64,000 bases of DNA from Oegoconia quadripuncta (taxonomy: Eukaryota > Arthropoda > Insecta > Lepidoptera > Autostichidae). The translations under genes and the position numbers were made by a program. Below the pieces are notes generated by a model. The model saw nothing but the letters and a program-made list of their open reading frames with translations. It was not told where the DNA came from and made no database searches. Positions 57,606 through 64,000 of the stretch are shown here, piece by piece (position 1 is the stretch's first letter; every line of letters starts with the position of its first letter). The DNA lies in NCBI GenBank assembly GCA_949316235.1, contig OX438755.1:19553151-19617150 (forward strand), written 5' to 3'.

Positions 57606-58376
57606 TGTAATTTAAAATGTTCTTGAAACATTTAATTAACACTTTATTGTACACAAACATTCAAATATTATTATTTTTAATACTTAGATGGTACTTAGTA
57701 AGCCATTGATATTATATCATCTTGGATTGTATTTGAAGAATTTTGCTTTCGTAGACTTTGTGGGTCACGGCAGGTGAGGCAGGTACCACACCTTGCGGCT
57801 TAGACCATTGCGGTCAAGTCACGTGGCTGGATACTAAATAAATATAATTGAAATCGATTTGGGCAATGAGTGATCTACATATTGGCAGCTTAAATAAGCC
57901 AAAATTTATATATCTAGTTTAAATTGAACGTGATAGAGTAATTAACCATCAATTATATAAATTCATTTGAAATATCGTTCTATAGGTATATTCCCAAAGT
58001 ATTCGCAGATTATATTTAGTTTTATTAAAGTTTCTTCTTTTGGAAAGGCAAAGGGTAATGATTCCATAAAGCCAAGTTTTTTTTCCACACAGACGAAGTT
58101 GCGGACGAAAAGTTAATTAATAAAATAAATGCGACCTTTTTGGCTCACTTTTGGCTCGCAGATCGCAAATTCAATGTCACGGTTTGATTTCTTTACAGTT
58201 ATTATATCAATCAGACACGAAATCTATAACAATTAGATACGTTTTTGTTACGTCTCTGTATCTAACTGTAGGTAATGTATAATCCTGTTATAGCGATTTA
58301 AAAAAATATAGTTCAATTCGAATGCTTGGCACTATGAAGATACAGGTGAAGATGGAGGTCTAAGTGAAGTCGCCTT
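57606..58376. other. No gene seen
   Basis: AT-rich, no supported exon, no repeat with a clear second copy. Confidence 0.4.
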
Positions 58377-58378
58377 AA

Positions 58379-58735
58379 CCGCCTCCGTGGCTTACTGTAA
58401 ACATTGGGTTTACGAACCGGAGGTCGCGGGTTCGTCCCCAGCGGGGTACATGTTTAAGTACTCGGTTTGGTTGGTAGTATGGCATTGGTGTCGATTCGGA
58501 TGTACACCAACTAAAGTAAACTAAACTAAAACCAGTTTTGGAGTGGTGCCGTCGCATTGTACTGTTCCAGGGAGAAAGAGACAGTACTACTTTAAAACTA
58601 ATTTTAGTTTAGTTTAGTTGGTGTAATCCGAATCGACACCAGTATAAATGTCCGCCTGGCTAGCTACTACCCTATGTAAATCTTCCGCCAAACAGCAATG
58701 TTTATAGCATTGTTGTGTTCCGTTTATCACGTGTT
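58379..58735 (+). mobile_element. SINE-B carrying a MITE D insertion
   Basis: Head GCCTCCGTGGCTTACTG and GTCGCGGGTTCGTCCCCAGC. The body is cut at about 58483 and resumes at 58642 with AAATGTCCGCCTGGC. Confidence 0.82.
58484..58641. mobile_element. Foldback MITE D inside SINE-B
   Basis: Ends TTGGTGTCGATTCGGATG and CCGAATCGACACCA. It interrupts the SINE, so it is the younger insertion. Confidence 0.85.
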
Positions 58736-59125
58736 AACATTAACTTGCGTTAAATCTACCGAAATGTTACTTTTTGAGTATAAAATGTTCATTCTTTTCA
58801 TTCATTCGATTCACCACAAAGTTCATTTAAACGGTGCGATACTTACTACGGCAAATCTGTCGAGTTCGCTTCGCTTCGAAAACTAGCCGCCATTTTGTAG
58901 TTTGCCCGTAAATTTTAGATTTTTTACAATAAAATGTACTCTATTTTACTCTGAAGATAAGACCAATCAAACACCTAAAGAAGACACAAGCCGTTCAGGC
59001 TACATTAGGTGAACCGTGTGATCCGCGGATGTTGTTTCAATCATAAAACTTTAATGTTTGGAACCCCCAATCACTTCTTTTTGGGATATCTCTGACCACC
59101 CCATTCGGGATAACGGTCGTGACAA
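58736..59125. other. No gene seen
   Basis: 58885-58960 resembles 48045-48120. 59055-59125 is a repeat E fragment. No exon. Confidence 0.4.
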
Positions 59126-59432
59126 TCAAAATCAAAATCAAAATCAAAATCTAAATCTAAATCTAAATCTAAATCTAAATCTAAATCAAAATCAAAATCA
59201 AAATCAAAAAATGCTTTATTTTGTAGGTACACAGGGTACACTTAAAATAGTCAGATTTTACATTTTTAAAGCTACTGCTTGTTCAAAAGGCAATTTTCCC
59301 CTGAGAAGAACAAGCAAGAAACTCGAGAGGTCGCTCTTTTTAAAAAAAGGTTTTTATATTACAAAATTATTATTTTATATTATAATATTTCATTATTAAT
59401 TGTGAAATAGCCTGGTTATGCGAACGGGCTGG

Positions 59433-60956
59433 TTATGTCCATGATTGTTTATCATCTAAATAATCTGATATTTTATAATATGCTTTCTTAATAAGTTTCT
59501 GTTTTATAGTATCTTTAAATTTATTGAAAGGAAGATTTTGTATATCAACAGGAACTTTATTGAAAAAGCGTATACATAACCCTTTGAATGAATTACTGAC
59601 TTTGTGGAGGCGACTTATGTGACCTGCAAGTTTATCTTTATTTCTTGTATTGACATCATGTTTATCACTATTTTTCCTAAATGATGCTATATTTTTTTTG
59701 ACATATATTAGATTTTCAAAAATGTACTGTGACGAAAAGGTTAGAATATTATACTCTTTAAATCTGTCTCTAAGTGACACTGCAGGTCTCAATTGATAAA
59801 TTGCGCGAACGGCTCGTTTTTGTAAAACAAAGATTGTATTGATATCCGCGGCATTTCCCCACAGCAAGATACCGTAAGACATCAGGCTATGGAAATAACT
59901 AAAATATACTAATCTAGCAGTATTTACGTCCGATATTTGTCTAATTTTTTTGACTGCATACGCTGCAGAGCTGAGCTTCTTCGCCAATTTATGGATATGA
60001 GGACCCCATTGTAATTTGGCGTCCAAAGTAATGCCCAAAAATACAGTGGACTCAACAAGGTCTAGAGTGACATTTTTTATCATTATATTTGTGGGCACCT
60101 CCCTGACATTAGGCAGTACAAATTTTACACATTTAGTTTTTTTCTCATTCAGTAACAAATTATTTGCCGTAAACCATTCTACTATTTGAGAAATAGCATT
60201 GTTCACGTCGTCATAATTTAATTTTAGTCTATTTACTTTAAACATTACAGAGGTATCGTCAGCAAACAATACTATTTCATGTTTATCGTTTACAAGGTTT
60301 GGCAAGTCATTTATGTAAACCAAAAACAAAAATGGTCCGAGAATGGAGCCTTGTGGGACGCCCATACAGACTGTCGACCCTGACGATGTATTACCACTGA
60401 TATCAACCCTCTGAATTCGGTTACTCAAATAAGAATTCAGAAGGTCGAGAGCTCGGCCGGTTACACCATAATGACGTAATTTCCTGATTAAAGTGTCGTG
60501 ATGAACGCAATCAAAGGCCTTGGACAAGTCGCAAAATACTCCTATTGCATCCCGCGCATCTTCCCAAGCCTCAAAAATATATTGTAAGAGCTCGACACCT
60601 GCATCGGTTGTCGAGCGGCCCCTTGTAAAACCGAATTGTTTATATGACATTAGATTGTTACTGTAAAAATAACTCGATATCTGATTTAATATAATTTTTT
60701 CAAAGATTTTGCTGAGAGTCGGTAGTATTGAAATAGGTCTAAAATTAGAGGGGTCTGATGTACTACCGGCTTTAAATAAAGGTATGACTTTACTGTGCTT
60801 CATCAGATCAGGAAATATGCCATCATCAGTACTTTTATTAAAGATATAAGCTAAGTGTGGTGAAATACAATCAATTACGGCACTAATAATTTTTACTGAT
60901 AAACCGTGAAGGTCGGCAGTTTTTTTCTTGTCTAAAGAACGAAATGCTTTTAAGTC
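59433..60956 (-). pseudogene. LINE ORF2, reverse transcriptase part
   Basis: From the in-frame TAG (60957-60959) the frame stays open to 59433. Within it FRPISILPTLSKIFEKI, RSTTDAG, FCDLSKAFDCV, GVPQGSILGPFLFLVYINDL and the catalytic FADDTS are complete, followed by the thumb-like LLLWGNA and KRAVRAIYQL. It would copy the element's RNA into DNA at a nicked target. It ends VPVDIQNLPFNKF then YYKISDYLDD, shared by the truncated copies. A methionine at 60803 lies after the stop, but RT alone without the endonuclease would not normally be mobile. Confidence 0.9.
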
Positions 60957-62339
60957 CTATAGACGACTTACATGATTAAATTTAAAATGGGAGTCACAAA
61001 TCTCCACATTTTGTTTAAGTAGCGATTCAGCGAGTGTGGGACATGAATTCAGAGAATTTGTAGTTAATATTGGGATATCAGTAAAGAATTTTTCAAAAGC
61101 TTCTGCAACTTCTAATTGTGAAGTTAGAATTCGATCATTAATTTTTAATCGCGTATCAGTGTTAAGAGTTTTAAATTTGCCAGTTTCGCTATTTATAACT
61201 TTCCAAGTTGTCTTTACTATGTCCGCGCTATTCTTTATTTTATTATTTATAAAATTTGATTTTGCTGTGGCACAAGCTCGCTTGAATATTTTCGAGTATT
61301 GCCTAACATATTCAATAAAACTTTCGCTCTTATTATATGTCCTTTCATCATAAAGCTCATATAACTTTTGCCTACTTTTATGAATTCCCACCGTCGCCCA
61401 ATCACTAAAAACGAGGGAATTGTTGATTTTAGCAGATTTTGCTAAGAAAACTTTATTACTTTCAGTTTTTAAAATGTCAAAAACTGATTTATATAATACA
61501 TTAGGATCGTCACAGTACGGTAAATAATCTAATTTCGCAGTCACTTTACTCTTATATTGATCGAGTAGTGACTCAGTTACTGGCACGTACGATATATCTC
61601 TTTTCAGCGTTTTATTAATTGCTATGTTAAAAACCGCTAACTGACCACAGTGATCTGAACTTAATTTATTTAAAATAGATTTATCACTGGGTTGTAAATT
61701 CGAGAAAATGTTATCAATGCAAGTAGCTGATGTAGAAGCTATTCTAGTGGGCACTGAAAAAAGATTAGCAAGGTTATAGCAACTGAAGAAAGATTTAAGT
61801 CTTCTGGTTTGAATGCTATCTTCTAATATGTTTATATTAAAATCTCCGCAAATTACAATGTATTTATTTGAATTAGTAATTTTACACAGGATTTCATCCA
61901 TGATTTTCTCAAATAATTCATAAGATGAAGAAGGGGGTTTATATACACATAATACAGTAAGCCGCGCAATTTCCACACAGGCTATTTCAATAGTTCGCTC
62001 AACAGAAAGGTTTACAATATCGAGGCGCTCTTTAAATTTAATATTATTACGAATTAGAATGAGACTACCGCCTCGTATTGCCTTCGTCCTGCTGAACGAG
62101 CTTGCAATCTGGTACTCCTTGAAGCCGAACATGAGCTCACATTGCTTATACCAGTGCTCCGTTATACATAATACATCAATGTTAGTGCAGCTCATGAACA
62201 GCTCCACCTCTAGTTCTTTGCCACTCATACCCTGAATATTTTGGTGTACCAGATTAATACATTTTTGAATTTTTAAACCATTTTTTTTATATCTATTTTG
62301 GGGCGTGGCAACCCTTTTATAATTTTTTTTTTCAAACAT
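60957..62339 (-). pseudogene. LINE ORF2, APE-type endonuclease part
   Basis: The apurinic-like endonuclease that nicks the target. Seen in order: HQNIQGM (Asn), ITEHW (Glu), RGGSLILI, CVYKPPSS (Tyr), CGDFNINI (Asp, Asn), CIDNIFSN (Asp) and LSSDHCGQL (Ser-Asp-His), so all catalytic motifs are present. It stops at a TAG (60957-60959), after which the same frame continues straight into the RT. The stop is therefore a point mutation splitting one ORF2. Confidence 0.9.
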
Positions 62340-62380
62340 ATATTTTATAATGCCAGAGGTAGTCTCTGTTGTCTTATGAT

Positions 62381-63966
62381 TTAATTTAAATTATTTGGAA
62401 TGATTTCCAAGGATTTATTAATAATTAATGGCTGCCCAATAGAGGCGCCTGTTGGGTCAGTCACTAAAGTGACTGAATTTAAAATAAAATAGGATAGCAT
62501 ATTTGCTAATTGTCTCCTAAAATATTTGGGAAGATAATAATTATCTCCTGTCACATAAAAATATTTGGAACTAATAAATTTATTAGTGTCAAAAAAATGA
62601 AATTTATTTTCATGACGACATGTCAGAGTATGCAATGTTAAATTTAAATTATGTCTAAAGTCATTTTCATTTTTTTTAAACTCTGGCTAAATGGAAATGC
62701 AAACAATAAAACCTTATGAACATTTTTTAAATCATTCAATTGAGAGAAATAATTTATCAGAGTTTTTTTATTTACATTTCCCCGTCGTCCTATAAAAATT
62801 ATCAGAGTAGTATTCTCTTTAAAAGTCTTTGACAAGATCTTTTTTAATATAATTGAGTAGGAGGCACCAGGCATACAGTTATTAAGTATTGCCTGTCCCA
62901 TATAATGGCTAAGTCGCAAACCCATGTCTTTACCAACTTCATCACTAAACATTTCTATGTTATGTCTTTTGCCGGTTGACTGAGAGAAGGAAGTATTCTC
63001 GTTATATTCACACGGCTCCTGCGTCAGAATTATGGAGTTTGTCTGACACACTGCCGGGGAGAAATCTGTTGACGTTTTAGTCATATTAGTACATTCACAT
63101 TGGTGATTATTTGTCAATGATTCAAATCTGTCATGGTTGTATTTACACAACTCCAACAGATCGTCCATGGCCAGTGTGTGCTCCTTAATTTGTTTCTGTG
63201 ATAATTCATATTGCGTGTTAATATAATTTAAAGATTTATTTAGTTGTAATATTTCTGACTGGAGGCGCTGTGTGTCACAATCATAGGCATTCTGAGTTTT
63301 TTCTAAGTTTAATTGAAATTTATTTAATTCACATAATAATGCCTTTCTTTCTTTTATAAAATTAATATTTTTACGAAATACTTTATCTTTATTAATTAAT
63401 TTATTTGTCTTCTTAATATATTTATTTATTTTAATATATTTTTTTAACTTATTTTTACTTGAACACTGAACTGACTTGGGTATTGACTTGTCACTGGTCA
63501 AGCCAATAGTGACAGTAGGGTGATCACGGGAGGAGATGGCAGAAATCATGGAAGGCGCAGTAGTGACGAGTTCTTCAAACAACGACTGAGTTTGACTTGA
63601 TTTGAGGTCAGCATTTTGGATTTCTAATGCCGAAATGTGGTTATGGGCATCGCGTAGCTCCTTCTCCAGTGACGTAATACGTTCCAGGGCATCCTGGTAC
63701 ACGCTGCAGCTCTTGTCAAACTCATCCACCACTCGCTGTAGTTGGTCTCGATGGTCTGCAACCTCCTCTAATCCAGTAGACATTTCTGCCATCTCACTCT
63801 TTAAAAGTTTGTATTTATTGTTGATAGACAATATTTCCTTCTCATGATCATCTCTCTCTTGGAGTAATTGCTCACACAAGGTCCTTGATGTTTGCAGTTC
63901 TTTTAGTGTCCGTTGAAGGTTGTCCTCCAACTGACGAGTTTTGATGGACATACTACGGGTGGTCAT
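62381..63966 (-). pseudogene. LINE ORF1, coiled-coil protein, frameshifted
   Basis: ATG at 63966. Residues about 10-130 and 200-270 are long heptad coiled coils. A basic KKYIKINKYIKK stretch lies between. The C-terminal part (MGLRLSHYMGQAI, MPGASYSIILKKI, LIIFIGRRGNV) looks like the esterase-type SGNH fold described in CR1 ORF1 proteins, but degenerate. The frame stops at 62644. The next frame (62635-62381, TGDNYYLPKYF) continues the domain, and the switch lies at an A-run near 62670, which fits a one-base slip. Confidence 0.8.
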
Positions 63967-64000
63967 TTTGTATTAACTGTACCTATTAAGCAAATAGTGT

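Larger units (their letters stand above)
59126..64000 (-). mobile_element. Nearly full-length CR1-like non-LTR retrotransposon
   Basis: The minus strand has ORF1 (63966 to about 62381), ORF2 (62339-59433), a 3' UTR and a 3' tail of TGATTT/TAGATT-type units (59126-59208 on plus as TCAAAA and TCTAAA). Microsatellite tails rather than plain poly(A) fit CR1-group elements. The 5' UTR leaves the window. Two defects are visible: a frameshift in ORF1 and one stop in ORF2. Short relics of the same family lie at 5640, 7672 and 12425. Confidence 0.88.

Noticed and set aside
61036..61353. 105-codon plus-strand frame
   Set aside because: Antisense shadow of the LINE endonuclease region.

Overview
The window looks like nuclear DNA of a moth or butterfly (Lepidoptera). 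It is AT-rich, has short exons split by spliceosomal introns, and is crowded with tRNA-headed SINEs, LINE relics, foldback MITEs and DNA transposons. This assignment is inferred from repeat style and exon structure. There is no bacterial gene organisation, no rRNA, no CRISPR and no free-standing tRNA gene.

Three host genes can be supported. (1) A PIGX homologue on the minus strand, five exons at 12233-18302. It encodes a 245-residue ER membrane protein with a signal peptide, the LPVH-RYH motif and a C-terminal membrane span; the family partners PIG-M in GPI-anchor mannosylation. (2) A DXO/Rai1 decapping-nuclease homologue on the plus strand, four exons at 20695-28154, 377 residues. One residue expected to bind metal, a Glu in a GAEhDG-like motif, is Gln (Q200). 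These two genes are head to head, about 2.4 kb apart. (3) An intronless 813-codon reading frame at 41521-43962 whose family I do not recognise.

The rest is mainly mobile DNA. From left to right: SINE and MITE relics (1-2500); a TIR-bounded 3.1-kb segment holding a THAP-like exon and a 92-bp tandem array (2518-5595); LINE and SINE relics, including a TTAA-flanked element with a SINE inside it (5640-10100); a MITE split by a poly(A) retroposon (11035-11973); the PIGX gene with a hAT element 57 bp from one exon; the DXO gene with repeat-filled introns; LINE relics and a 56-copy AATAT microsatellite (31-32.7 kb); a complete IS630/Tc1/mariner-type transposon with an open transposase (34113-36236) and a deleted relative (50490-51524); a twice-present 263-bp foldback MITE; a pogo-like relic (56494-57453); and a nearly intact CR1-like LINE on the minus strand running off the right edge (59126-64000).

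The least expected repeat is a 390-bp family with poly(A) ends and perfect 12-13-bp target duplications, but no recognisable tRNA, 5S or 7SL head. Three full copies and two partial ones are here. One full copy ends 125 bp before the DXO start codon.
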